DNA from: Pseudomonas sp. MN1F
GTDB lineage: Bacteria > Pseudomonadota > Gammaproteobacteria > Pseudomonadales > Pseudomonadaceae
NCBI RefSeq assembly: GCF_009391885.1
Contig: NZ_VZII01000005.1
Span: 1-64,000, forward strand
DNA length: 64,000 nucleotides
Direction: 5' to 3'
Below, in pieces: positions 25,672 to 34,358 of the stretch (position 1 is its first letter; each line of letters opens with the position of its first letter). The position numbers and the translations under genes were made by a program. The notes beneath the pieces are model-generated. The model searched no databases. It saw nothing but the letters and a program-made list of their open reading frames with translations, and was not told the origin of the DNA.

Positions 25672-26925
25672 CTACTCCTTTCCACCGGCTTTTCCAAGCA
25701 TTTCCACCAGAGACTCGACCTGATGCCGCATATCAAAATGCACGTCGAAGTAAGCCCTGCCATTCCTGCCCATTCTGTCACGCTCTTCCTTTCCAGACGC
25801 CTTCATCCGCTGAATTGTCTCGACAAGCGGCCCCGCCTTTTCGGCTGGCGTCGCCATACCTGCCTGCGCTTCCACGACAACCCTGGCTCCTTCGCCATTC
25901 AAGCACGCGATGATCGGTCTTCCCGCGGCAAGATACGCCTGCACCTTGCTGGGAATTGTCTGGGTGAAGATCTCATCGGCGTTCAGGGTAACAAGCAATG
26001 CTCCGGCGCGCTCGAAAACCTGCGGCATCATGTCCATCGGAAAGCGGCCGGTCAAAATGAGATTGTCCAGTCCGTGCAGGTCCTTTTGCTCTTTCAACCA
26101 GTTGAAACGACTGCCACTACCCACCAGGACCACACGAATCTCCGGGTCATCACGGAGACTGAGTGCAGCCTGGACGATGGTTTCCAACGCTTGAGCGGTT
26201 CCCAGGTTGCCGGCGAAAACAACACAGAAATGCCGATCAAGCAGTTGAATCAGGTCGTCAGGGATTATACCGGACGGAGTAACCGGAACGGCGTCGATAC
26301 TATTCGGGTAGTAAACTATCTTGTCGCGACAGGCATAACGCGCAACAGGTTCGAAAAACGCTTTTGACTGAACGAAAAGCGAATCGCAAAAGGCATATAT
26401 TCCTTTCACCACATAGCCGGCTATCTTCAACGCCAGCTTGTTCTTGATATAGCCGGTAGCAGCCAGGCTTTCTGGCCAGAGGTCCTGGACCCAAACCGTC
26501 AGTGGCGCCCGTTTTATATATTTCAGGGGAATGGCCGGGATTGCCTGTGTCAAAGGAGACATGGCAAATACAAAAATGGCATCAAACTTCCGCTTACGAA
26601 GCATGAAGGGAAACGCAAGCAAACCAAAGAAAACGAACGACAGGTAGTTTAGAATCAGGTTTTTTGCCCCACCTGCACCACGAGCGCACATCGGCACACG
26701 TAACACCTCGACTTTATCGAGATAACGCTCACGCTGAGTTCCGGCAAAACCATAACCGGAAAAATACTTGCCTTCTGGATAGTTCGGCTTGCCCGTCGCC
26801 ACAACGACCTCGTGGCCCTGTTCATGAAGATGCCGAACAATATCATTGATAATGAAAGACTCGGGCCAGAAATACTGAGTCACCACCAAGATCTTCAACT
26901 TACTCGACCCCGAATTACTGTGCAT
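25672..26925 (-). CDS. GT4 glycosyltransferase (WbuB/WbjE-like)
   Basis: 417 residues, GT-B fold. The N-terminal block KILVVTQYFWPESFIINDI and VATGKPNYPEGKYFSGYG are characteristic of the WbuB/WbjE group, which transfers L-FucNAc or L-QuiNAc to undecaprenyl-linked sugar. The C-terminal donor site includes FAGNLGTAQALETIV and EIFTQTIPSKVQAYLAAGRP. Start ATG 26925 overlaps the upstream gene by 11 nt. Placed directly before the genes for the L-6-deoxy-HexNAc precursor, its likely donor. Confidence 0.92.
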   Translation of the reverse strand: MHSNSGSSKLKILVVTQYFWPESFIINDIVRHLHEQGHEVVVATGKPNYPEGKYFSGYGFAGTQRERYLDKVEVLRVPMCARGAGGAKNLILNYLSFVFFGLLAFPFMLRKRKFDAIFVFAMSPLTQAIPAIPLKYIKRAPLTVWVQDLWPESLAATGYIKNKLALKIAGYVVKGIYAFCDSLFVQSKAFFEPVARYACRDKIVYYPNSIDAVPVTPSGIIPDDLIQLLDRHFCVVFAGNLGTAQALETIVQAALSLRDDPEIRVVLVGSGSRFNWLKEQKDLHGLDNLILTGRFPMDMMPQVFERAGALLVTLNADEIFTQTIPSKVQAYLAAGRPIIACLNGEGARVVVEAQAGMATPAEKAGPLVETIQRMKASGKEERDRMGRNGRAYFDVHFDMRHQVESLVEMLGKAGGKE

Positions 26926-28042
26926 TGTCGACTGACTTGAATATGGTTAACCAGGTAGATTTAGCGGTATTCGCCCAATCAAATTTATTTGCCTGCACTA
27001 CAGCAGCCTCGGCAAGACGACGAGAGTATTCCTCGTCCGAAAGCACCCTTACCATTGCCCTGGCGATATCGTCGGGGTCGAATGGAGAGAAGTATTCAGC
27101 TGCCTCTGCCGCAAACTCGGGCATCGGCATGACGTTGGACGAGAGCACCGGCCGCCCCGCGCCCAAGGACTCAAGCAGGATATTCGGGCAGTTTTCACAA
27201 GAGGAGGCGAACACTACCAGCTCCGCATGTCGATAGTATGCTGGAAGCTCCAAATACGGGACCGCCCCCAGAATACTCACTCGATCAACGAGACCACGAT
27301 CCCTGATCAGTTCATGCACCCGCTCAGCGCCAGGCATGTCAGACTCGCCAATCAGCACCAGACGAAACTGCTTCTGGAAGCTATCTGGTAAACTCGCATA
27401 CGCACTGACGACCTCATAGTGATGCTTATAAACGTCAAAACGAGATACGTAGAGGATATAGCTTTCTTCGGTCAGACGCTGAGGGCGTGCAACGTTGGCA
27501 TCCACCTCCCTGAACTCTTTTCCGATGCCATGCGGGATCGTTACCGGGTTGGGGATTTTTGTCAGTCCCTCAATAACGCTTCGTGCATAATCAGAGATGA
27601 AGATAGTGAGATCTGCTTCTGACATGCTGCGCAACATGGCACGGTACAACAGCCAGTTCCTGACCCGCTGCAGGCCAAACGGAATATAGCCCAATACACG
27701 CTTGTCGAAAGGTATCATGTTGCGGAACATGGTGACGACTTTGCACCCCTGCGGGACCGAACCGGCGACCACTCCACCAGGGCAAAACAACACATCTGCC
27801 TTGACCTTCCGCAGATAAGCCGGCAACAGCAACTTCTCCCAGAGGGTCCTGGTGAGAGGATTCTCAACAGGCCACTCAGGATAATGACGGGTGATCGCAG
27901 GGTGCTCGGGAAGTTTAAGTCCTTCTGGCGCCAGGATTATGATCTTTAAATCAGCACGATCCGGAATATGCCTTAGCAAATTAATAAGATAAGTTTGCCC
28001 GCCGCCCAGCCTAGCAGAAAAGGCGTTGATAACGATATTCAA
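26915..28042 (-). CDS. GT4 family glycosyltransferase
   Basis: 375 residues, GT-B fold: N-terminal VINAFSARLGGGQTYLINLL, IPHGIGKEF near 175, ILYVSRFDVYKHH near 200 (donor domain start) and SCENCPNILLESLGAGRPVL near 295 with the EX7E motif region. The substrate is unknown; its position next to the amidotransferase and the need for a GalNAcA transferase make UDP-GalNAcA or its amide a candidate donor. ATGA overlap with the upstream amidotransferase gene. Confidence 0.9.
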   Translation of the reverse strand: MNIVINAFSARLGGGQTYLINLLRHIPDRADLKIIILAPEGLKLPEHPAITRHYPEWPVENPLTRTLWEKLLLPAYLRKVKADVLFCPGGVVAGSVPQGCKVVTMFRNMIPFDKRVLGYIPFGLQRVRNWLLYRAMLRSMSEADLTIFISDYARSVIEGLTKIPNPVTIPHGIGKEFREVDANVARPQRLTEESYILYVSRFDVYKHHYEVVSAYASLPDSFQKQFRLVLIGESDMPGAERVHELIRDRGLVDRVSILGAVPYLELPAYYRHAELVVFASSCENCPNILLESLGAGRPVLSSNVMPMPEFAAEAAEYFSPFDPDDIARAMVRVLSDEEYSRRLAEAAVVQANKFDWANTAKSTWLTIFKSVDNAQ

Positions 28043-30009
28043 TTGAAAACTTCCTTATTCTTGCAAGCTTCACCATAACCGTCCGAAACCTGCGTCTCCC
28101 TCAGCCAGGCCTGGAACATCAAGACGTTCCAGATATGTACGCTGCGGTCAAACTTACCAAGCAAATGCTCGTGCCATACGCGTCCTACCTTGTCCGCATC
28201 CAGATACCCTTCCTCGGCAAGGCGTTTGGGGCACAGCAAATCCTCTGCCCATTCTCGCAACGGGCCACGCAACCAGTCCCCCAACGGAATAGAGAAGCCG
28301 GCCTTGGGGCGATCGATCAGCTCTGAAGGCACGTAACGATCGAGAAGGCGACGCAACGCCCATTTTCCCACACCGTCTCGCACAAGAAAGCGCTCGGGTA
28401 GAGAGAATGCGAACTCGGCAACGCGATGATCCAGCAACGGCGCTCGCGACTCAAGACTTGAGTGCATGGTTGCCCTGTCGACCTTCACCAGGAGATCGTC
28501 CGTCAGGTATTGTTTGACATCCCAACGCCTCATTGCCGAAATGTCGCCTTCCTCCAGCCCCGGGAATCCATCGAACCCACTGCACTGCCCGCCAATGACG
28601 ATGCTTTCTTCTGGCTGCCAGTGGGACATGAGGCGGATATACATTTCACCAAGGCTCCGCGACTCGATCAACTGCCCTAGACGATTGACTCGGCGCCCAT
28701 TGATCGACCGGTGGTATCGCTTGGGGAGCAATCCGGTCAACCTGTCCCAGCCGGCCGCAGAGGGCCCTGTCAGAACGGAAGACACCGCAGCTCTCAGGGG
28801 CATTGGCACCTTGCTGACCTTGCGCCAGAGATTGGCTGTAATCGGATAGCGCGGATACCCGGCGAACAACTCGTCCCCACCATCACCAGTCAAGGCAACC
28901 GTGACATGTTCACGCGTCAGCTTTGAAACCAAGGTCGTCGGAATCTGGGAAGAATCGGCGAAAGGCTCATCATATATACGGGGCAACAAAGGAATTAATT
29001 CAGCTGCATCCATTGCCTTGACATACATTTCAGTATGGTCAGTTCCAAGGTGCCGGGCAACTTCACGGGCATAGGGCGCCTCGTTGAATGCCTCTTCCTC
29101 AAAACCAATGGTGAACGTTCGAATTCGGCTCGAGCTCTGCGCCTGCATCAACGAAACGATCAGACTGGAGTCGACGCCCCCCGAGAGAAATGCACCGACT
29201 GGAACATCGGAAAACGACTGAAGACCGACTGCGGTTGAAAGGTGTTGATGCAGGGTATCCAGCACCTCTGAGTCGCTGGCTTGATTGAATTGACCTCTCG
29301 CGCCGGCAACGCGCTCATTGTCCAGACTCCAAAACGGTCGCGACTCGCCCGCGATGCCTTCCTCAGACACCTGCAAGAAGTGACCAGATTGCAGCTTGAA
29401 GATATTCTCGTAAATCGAGTGCGGCGCAGGAATATAGCCAAACCGCATATAATCAGCCAAAACATTCCGGTCAATTACAAGGTCCCTCCCGCATTGAGCC
29501 CTGATCGCCTTGAGCTCCGACGCAAAATAGAAACCCTGTTTGACCCGACCAAAATAAAGAGGTTTTTCTCCCAGGCGGTCGCGGGCCAACGTAAGTATCC
29601 GTGCCTGCTTGTCCCAAACAGCAATGGCAAACATGCCGACGAGGCGGGGCAGTGTCTGTTCAATCCCCCAATGCTCGAATGCTGCCAGCAACACTTCGGT
29701 ATCGGAATGACCGCGCCAGCTTAAAGTCGCGCCTGCAGAGTCGAGCTCCTTGCGCAGGATCGCAAAGTTATAGATTTCACCGTTGAATACGATTACATAA
29801 CGATCGGAAACCGAATGCATCGGCTGATGCCCGTGGGCAGACAGATCCAGAATAGCCAACCGCCGGTGGCCAAGAGCCAAGCCTGCCTGCTCGTCTAGCC
29901 AGACACCGCTATCGTCGGGCCCACGATGAAAAAGTGGTGCAAGCATAGACTGGATACGCCCTTCCAACGTCCCCACGTTATTCGCCATCAACCCTGCGAA
30001 ACCACACAT
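28039..30009 (-). CDS. asparagine synthase-type amidotransferase (WbpS-like)
   Basis: 656 residues. Removal of Met exposes Cys2 (MCGFAG), the glutaminase nucleophile; EIYNF, RGHSDTEVLL and LARDRLGEKPLY follow. The synthetase half has the ATP-binding PP-loop SGGVDSS at 276-282. In LPS loci such proteins (WbpS in P. aeruginosa O6) amidate the carboxyl of a uronic acid. WbpO/WbpP in this locus supply GalNAcA, so GalNAcA amide is the likely product. I chose ATG 30009 since Cys2 must follow Met; four codons upstream are also open. First gene of the minus-strand glycosyltransferase run. True asparagine synthesis is the alternative. Confidence 0.88.
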   Translation of the reverse strand: MCGFAGLMANNVGTLEGRIQSMLAPLFHRGPDDSGVWLDEQAGLALGHRRLAILDLSAHGHQPMHSVSDRYVIVFNGEIYNFAILRKELDSAGATLSWRGHSDTEVLLAAFEHWGIEQTLPRLVGMFAIAVWDKQARILTLARDRLGEKPLYFGRVKQGFYFASELKAIRAQCGRDLVIDRNVLADYMRFGYIPAPHSIYENIFKLQSGHFLQVSEEGIAGESRPFWSLDNERVAGARGQFNQASDSEVLDTLHQHLSTAVGLQSFSDVPVGAFLSGGVDSSLIVSLMQAQSSSRIRTFTIGFEEEAFNEAPYAREVARHLGTDHTEMYVKAMDAAELIPLLPRIYDEPFADSSQIPTTLVSKLTREHVTVALTGDGGDELFAGYPRYPITANLWRKVSKVPMPLRAAVSSVLTGPSAAGWDRLTGLLPKRYHRSINGRRVNRLGQLIESRSLGEMYIRLMSHWQPEESIVIGGQCSGFDGFPGLEEGDISAMRRWDVKQYLTDDLLVKVDRATMHSSLESRAPLLDHRVAEFAFSLPERFLVRDGVGKWALRRLLDRYVPSELIDRPKAGFSIPLGDWLRGPLREWAEDLLCPKRLAEEGYLDADKVGRVWHEHLLGKFDRSVHIWNVLMFQAWLRETQVSDGYGEACKNKEVFN

Positions 30010-30293
30010 GTATACACTCAATCCTTAGCAAAATGGCCTATTGCGCCCGGAGACACCAAGCATCCCGAAACAGAAAACCGGTAAAATATCAGAGCTCGCC
30101 GAGAGCAAAGTGCCATCCTAGCGAATGATCGCGCTCTTCGGAAAACACAGGGAGAACGCAGGCATTCTTTTACCAATTTTTAGCCCCACAGCCAACCGAA
30201 AGCGACAGCCAGGAAGGCTCAATGAGGTAAGTCCGACAAACCTGCGGCGCAAATGCCATGGCAAAAGAAACATCGCAGCACCCGCGACGCAGT

Positions 30294-30410
30294 GTAACGC
30301 TCCATGAACCCCACATTCAAAGCCCCTCCCTGGAAACGGATGCTGTGCCCCCTACTCCCTTCTGGACCACACCGCCATGATGCGACCCGACACAAAAGTC
30401 GAAAATCTAT
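30294..30410 (+). mobile_element. IS66-family left-end fragment
   Basis: Terminal repeat GTAACGCTCCATGAACCCC from 30294 and, after a diverged spacer, the start of tnpB (MMRPDTKVEN, ATG 30376). It resembles the left end at 5068 closely and lies in the same orientation. Homology stops near 30410. The following stretch 30411-30598 contains no gene or repeat I can identify. Confidence 0.75.
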
Positions 30411-30598
30411 GGCCTCCCTCATTTTTGCAATACTGATTACTGGCTGCAGTGGTTGGTTTGCTTAGATCTATCCGGCGTCTGTTTGGGGCACGCCCCGCGC
30501 CACGATGAGAGTCGCGCCTGACAAACCGTGCGCTTGCTGGAGCGACGGGCGTGGAGAAGCTACCGAAGGCCCAGCCCAGACGCTTGATGATGGACGGA

Positions 30599-31510
30599 GT
30601 GTGATCCATGAAGCCCACCTATCACATGATGGGCAGCAGGTTACTACGGCATCTCCGGCGAGCAGTTCCACAGCAGCAGCCTTTCGTATTCCTCTACCGA
30701 CGGGGCCTGCGGCAACCACTCCAGTACGTGGCGCAGCCACGTGCAGGGCTCTTGGCCGTTGACCTTTGCGGTCTCGACCAAGCTGTAGATCTGCGCACTG
30801 GCCGTAGCGCCCTTGGGCGTGTCACTGAACAGCCAGGCTTTACACCCGATGACAAACGGCTTTATCGCACGCTCTGCCAGGTTGTTGTCGATCGGCAAAT
30901 GGCCAGCCTCCACGTGGCGCGCTAGCCCTCCAGCAGGCGCAGTGGTACCTCCTGCGCACGGCTGGTGGTGTAGTCGAACAGCACAACTTATCGGTCAGGT
31001 GGCCCGCTGGCCTGCACCCACATCCAAGATTGACTGGTCGGGTCGCGGCCTGGCTCTTTTAGGACCTGTACGCGCGTTTCGTCGCAGTGAATCACCGGGC
31101 TTTCCAGCAACGGGTCACGCATCAGGTTCAGCAGCGGCTGGAAGTGTTCGCTGCACTGAATCACCCAGCGCGCCAAGGTTTGCCGGGGGATGTCGATGCC
31201 GTGGCGGGACAGTACGCTTTCAAAACAGTGCAGTGGCAAGCCATCGACGTACTTGGTCGTCAGCAGCATGGCCAGCACGCTGGGGCTGGCCATGCTCTTT
31301 TCGATCAATTGGGCTGGCTTGTCAGCAGTGACCGGCGCAGTTTCGCAGCCACGGCACCCGTAGACCTTGCGCACGTGTTTGAGTACGCGGATCTGCATCG
31401 GCACGATGTCGAACTGCTCGCTGGCTTCCTCGCCAATGACATGCTTGCGGCAACCCCAGGCGCAGGTCAGTTCGTGCTCGGGCAGATCTTGGATGACTAA
31501 TTTGGCTTTA
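30599..31510 (-). pseudogene. tnpC: IS66 transposase (TnpC) remnant
   Basis: Minus-strand relic of a second IS66 type, ending at a terminal repeat GTGTGATCCATGAAGCCCAC at 30599. The central part (31510 to 30988) reads AWGCRKHVIGEEASEQFD, KVYGCRGCETAPV, MASPSVLAMLLTTKYVDGLP and SPVIHCDETRVQVL, then hits TAA within GPPDR*VVLFDY. Around 100 codons are deleted before the C-terminal part (30913-30644: [18 protein letters not shown] ... [14 protein letters not shown]). The N-terminus is missing. Non-functional. Confidence 0.9.
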
Positions 31511-31537
31511 TCGACCCACTAGCAACATGAGAAAAAA

Positions 31538-32917
31538 TCATGCTATCGAAGAGCGCGCCTGCACCTCCGGCAATCGCTCACCAACTTCCCGAGAGAGTTC
31601 TTCCGGCAAGATAGTCGAGGCCGAACTACTGAGGCCTATAACACGAATTCGCCGAAGCTTTTTCTTATATGCAGCCCGTATGAGCACAACGAAAACCCCC
31701 AGCAACAAGCCACCAACTGCTGTGAGCAATACTATCAACGCTTTGCGCGGCTTTACCGGCTCTGCGGCAGCGACGGCTCGCTGATCAACACTAACCAACT
31801 GCAAGCCCTGCAACTGAGTATCAATAGCCTTCAGGCGCTCCCGCTCGACCCGCAGCGCTTCGACACCCTCCAGGAAATCCTGATCGTTGGCCCGAGCCTT
31901 GATCGCCTCGACATTTCGGTTATTGGCAAGCAACAGGAGCTCTTTGCGAATCTGACCGATTCTTGGCTCAACAAAGTCATCAGAGATACGCTGGCGCAGA
32001 ACACTGCGCTCGGCCTCAAGCACTTCGGTACCCATGAAATAAAGCGGTACCGGCCGACCATTCACCTCAGTACGGATAATGTTTCCATTCGCAGCAACAT
32101 CATCGGCCATCTTGGAGGGTGTGGATGGCCTCTTCAAGCCCAGACTACGAGCGATACTGATAGCCTCGTCCAGCTCAGCCAAACGCGATTCACGCTGCAT
32201 TTTAAGCTGTACACGCAAAGCTTTAAGCTCGTCATTCAGCTGCGCGCGCTTGATGGCATCTTCTTCTTCCAAACGAGCGATACGCCCTTCGTTCGCAGTC
32301 CGGTATTCCGTAACGGCCGAATTCAGCTTGGCATCCACCTCCGCCAGGCGGTTGGCCACAATCACCTGCACATCTTTTGATAGCTGAATGCGCTCTCGCT
32401 CAACAGCATAATCGACGAACGCATTCAGGACAGCCGGACCATCAACATCTTTCCCGTAACGCATTTTCAAACCGATAATGCTAGTTAACAAATCGGTTTT
32501 TTTGGAGTCAGCCTGGACGACGCCAAGTGCGGTGCTATTAAATTCTTGAAAGGCTTGCTCAATGGTCTGCCCGTCGCCCCTGAAGGCTTCCACAAGGTCT
32601 GGCCTGGAACGAAAGTAGTCAAGCCGTGTGGTGTAAGAGTCCAGCCTTGCACCCACATGTTTCAGCGCTTCCTCAGGGGGAAGGCTGTAGATCTTAGAGC
32701 GGTTCAGTGCATCCAATTGATTAAGCTCAACAGGACGTAATTTGGCAGAAGCCTCATATTCAGGAGGGATGATGTAGGCAAGCGCGACACCGATGACTGC
32801 AAAAAGCGTACCCATGCACGCAATAAATAAACGCCGGCGCCAGACAGTTCGAAAAAGGTCAAAAATATCTATTTCACCAGAACCGACTCTGTAGGTGTCG
32901 CGAGATTCGATGCTCAC
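31538..32917 (-). CDS. wzz: Wzz-type chain length determinant (long form)
   Basis: 459 residues. Membrane helix 1 at about 30-50 (LFIACMGTLFAVIGVALAY), a long periplasmic region with coiled-coil stretches (LEEEDAIKRAQLNDELKALRV region), then the Pro-flanked helix 2 at about 395-420 after VKPRKALIV, and a cytosolic tail of roughly 40 residues. This is the polysaccharide co-polymerase plan; Wzz sets O-antigen chain length with Wzy. The start is GTG 32917. Longer than the second Wzz upstream (350 residues), so it may specify a longer modal length. Ends next to the IS66 debris. Confidence 0.92.
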   Translation of the reverse strand: MSIESRDTYRVGSGEIDIFDLFRTVWRRRLFIACMGTLFAVIGVALAYIIPPEYEASAKLRPVELNQLDALNRSKIYSLPPEEALKHVGARLDSYTTRLDYFRSRPDLVEAFRGDGQTIEQAFQEFNSTALGVVQADSKKTDLLTSIIGLKMRYGKDVDGPAVLNAFVDYAVERERIQLSKDVQVIVANRLAEVDAKLNSAVTEYRTANEGRIARLEEEDAIKRAQLNDELKALRVQLKMQRESRLAELDEAISIARSLGLKRPSTPSKMADDVAANGNIIRTEVNGRPVPLYFMGTEVLEAERSVLRQRISDDFVEPRIGQIRKELLLLANNRNVEAIKARANDQDFLEGVEALRVERERLKAIDTQLQGLQLVSVDQRAVAAAEPVKPRKALIVLLTAVGGLLLGVFVVLIRAAYKKKLRRIRVIGLSSSASTILPEELSREVGERLPEVQARSSIA

Positions 32918-33088
32918 TGATTTTTGCCTGCATTATAACGGGGATATCCCCAGGACAGGCAGGGGTAGAAGGGCCACTTCGTGCGCCTCATACAGCTATC
33001 CATGTCGTTGGGCGGGAGGGAGGCGCATTGTTACACCTTCCCAACCCGACCACAATGCTTAACAGCTACCTTGAGCCATCAAATTGCC

Positions 33089-34141
33089 TTAACCATGGCT
33101 CCTTCGATTCAACCACCGGTCACGGCCCAGTGCTGCAAACACCCCCATCGCCAGACCAGCAAGGACTGCGAACGCCATAATGATTGCCTTGCGCGGTTTG
33201 ATCGGTTTATCGGGCTGAGAGACAGCCCCATCTTGCTGATACATTGCGACCAGCGCCGGATCAATCCTCAGATTACGCATGAAGTTTAGTTTTTCCTGTT
33301 TTTCACGTAGACCCGGGATGTAGGGATCGTCAGAGGGGCGAGACTCAAGGTTGGCGATCTCTGCCTCCAGCGCCTTCGTGCCACGCATGTACGTAAGCGA
33401 CCCTCCCATCCCCGCCGAAACCTCACTGGACAAGGTATTCGATATGATCGGCGGCTTTTCCAAACCGATGGACTTGGCAACACGCAATGCCTCATTGAGC
33501 TGGGCAATCTGGTCTGCTCGCTGATTGGACGCACTGGCCCGTGAAGCTCGGATTTGCTGCTCCAGGTTATCAGCCAAAACCGATATATCACTGCTCGCAC
33601 CGCTTAGCAGCTCATTCTTGGCCCGGTCCGCAGCCATTTCCGCATAGCTAGACACCCAAGTCGCCGCCCGGCGCGGATCCTCGACATTCGCCGTAAGCAC
33701 GTACCGCTCAGGCATATCTTTGGAAGCCTGAGCGACCTTAAGCATACTGTTAAACTTGGCGTACAGCGAATCACGTGAATCACCCCGCTCTTCGTCAGTC
33801 AGCGTAGGCAAGAAAGCATTACGAAAGAATTTGTCTCGTACTGCCTCAGACTGGAGCGCCTTAAGGTAGATACTGTACACATCCTTAGCCCTGAGCGGCG
33901 CAAGCCCAGTGCTATCGCCACGACCGTAGTTTAGCTGTGCAATATCATTCTGTGACGGCGGCTGAATGTAGAGCTTCGCCTCGTACACCGGGGAAACCAG
34001 TGTAACGTAAGCGACCCCTACAGCAATCACCGGTACCGCGACTAGCGCCACCCAAATCTTTTGCCGCCATACCCCCTGCACCAGCTCAACTAGATCAATC
34101 TCACCACCACCACCACTCAGGCGCTCGCGTTCATTGCGCAT
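33089..34141 (-). CDS. wzz: Wzz-type chain length determinant (short form)
   Basis: 350 residues with the Wzz N-terminal motif EIDLVELVQGVWRQKIWVALVAVPVIAVGVAYV, periplasmic helices with an Arg/Ala-rich coiled region (LEQQIRASRASASNQRADQI) and the C-terminal KPIKPRKAIIMAFAVLAGLAMGVFAAL helix. Inner-membrane protein controlling O-antigen chain length. Start ATG 34141. 171 bp upstream of the second, longer wzz, same strand. Pseudomonads often carry two Wzz proteins giving different modal lengths, usually not adjacent. Confidence 0.92.
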   Translation of the reverse strand: MRNERERLSGGGGEIDLVELVQGVWRQKIWVALVAVPVIAVGVAYVTLVSPVYEAKLYIQPPSQNDIAQLNYGRGDSTGLAPLRAKDVYSIYLKALQSEAVRDKFFRNAFLPTLTDEERGDSRDSLYAKFNSMLKVAQASKDMPERYVLTANVEDPRRAATWVSSYAEMAADRAKNELLSGASSDISVLADNLEQQIRASRASASNQRADQIAQLNEALRVAKSIGLEKPPIISNTLSSEVSAGMGGSLTYMRGTKALEAEIANLESRPSDDPYIPGLREKQEKLNFMRNLRIDPALVAMYQQDGAVSQPDKPIKPRKAIIMAFAVLAGLAMGVFAALGRDRWLNRRSHG

Positions 34142-34358
34142 TTAGTCTTTTTTTCCTTGGGTCCGTCTGATTGCGTCAACAGAGGGGGGGCCACCACCAA
34201 GCCACAAGGCTCTCCCACCCCCCTCTCGGGTCCAGCGTAGCGGCAATTTGCCAACCTGCCTGCGATATTTCAATGACTTCGCATTAATCAGTAGTAGAGA
34301 GACCCGACCTAAGGAAGTTCCTCACTTCTTGCCAGATTACGCGCTTCCCGCCCAACGG

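Noticed and set aside
34142..34358. JUMPstart/ops (RfaH) element upstream of wzz
   Set aside because: No GGCGGTAGC-type core on either strand here or upstream of the other O-antigen runs.
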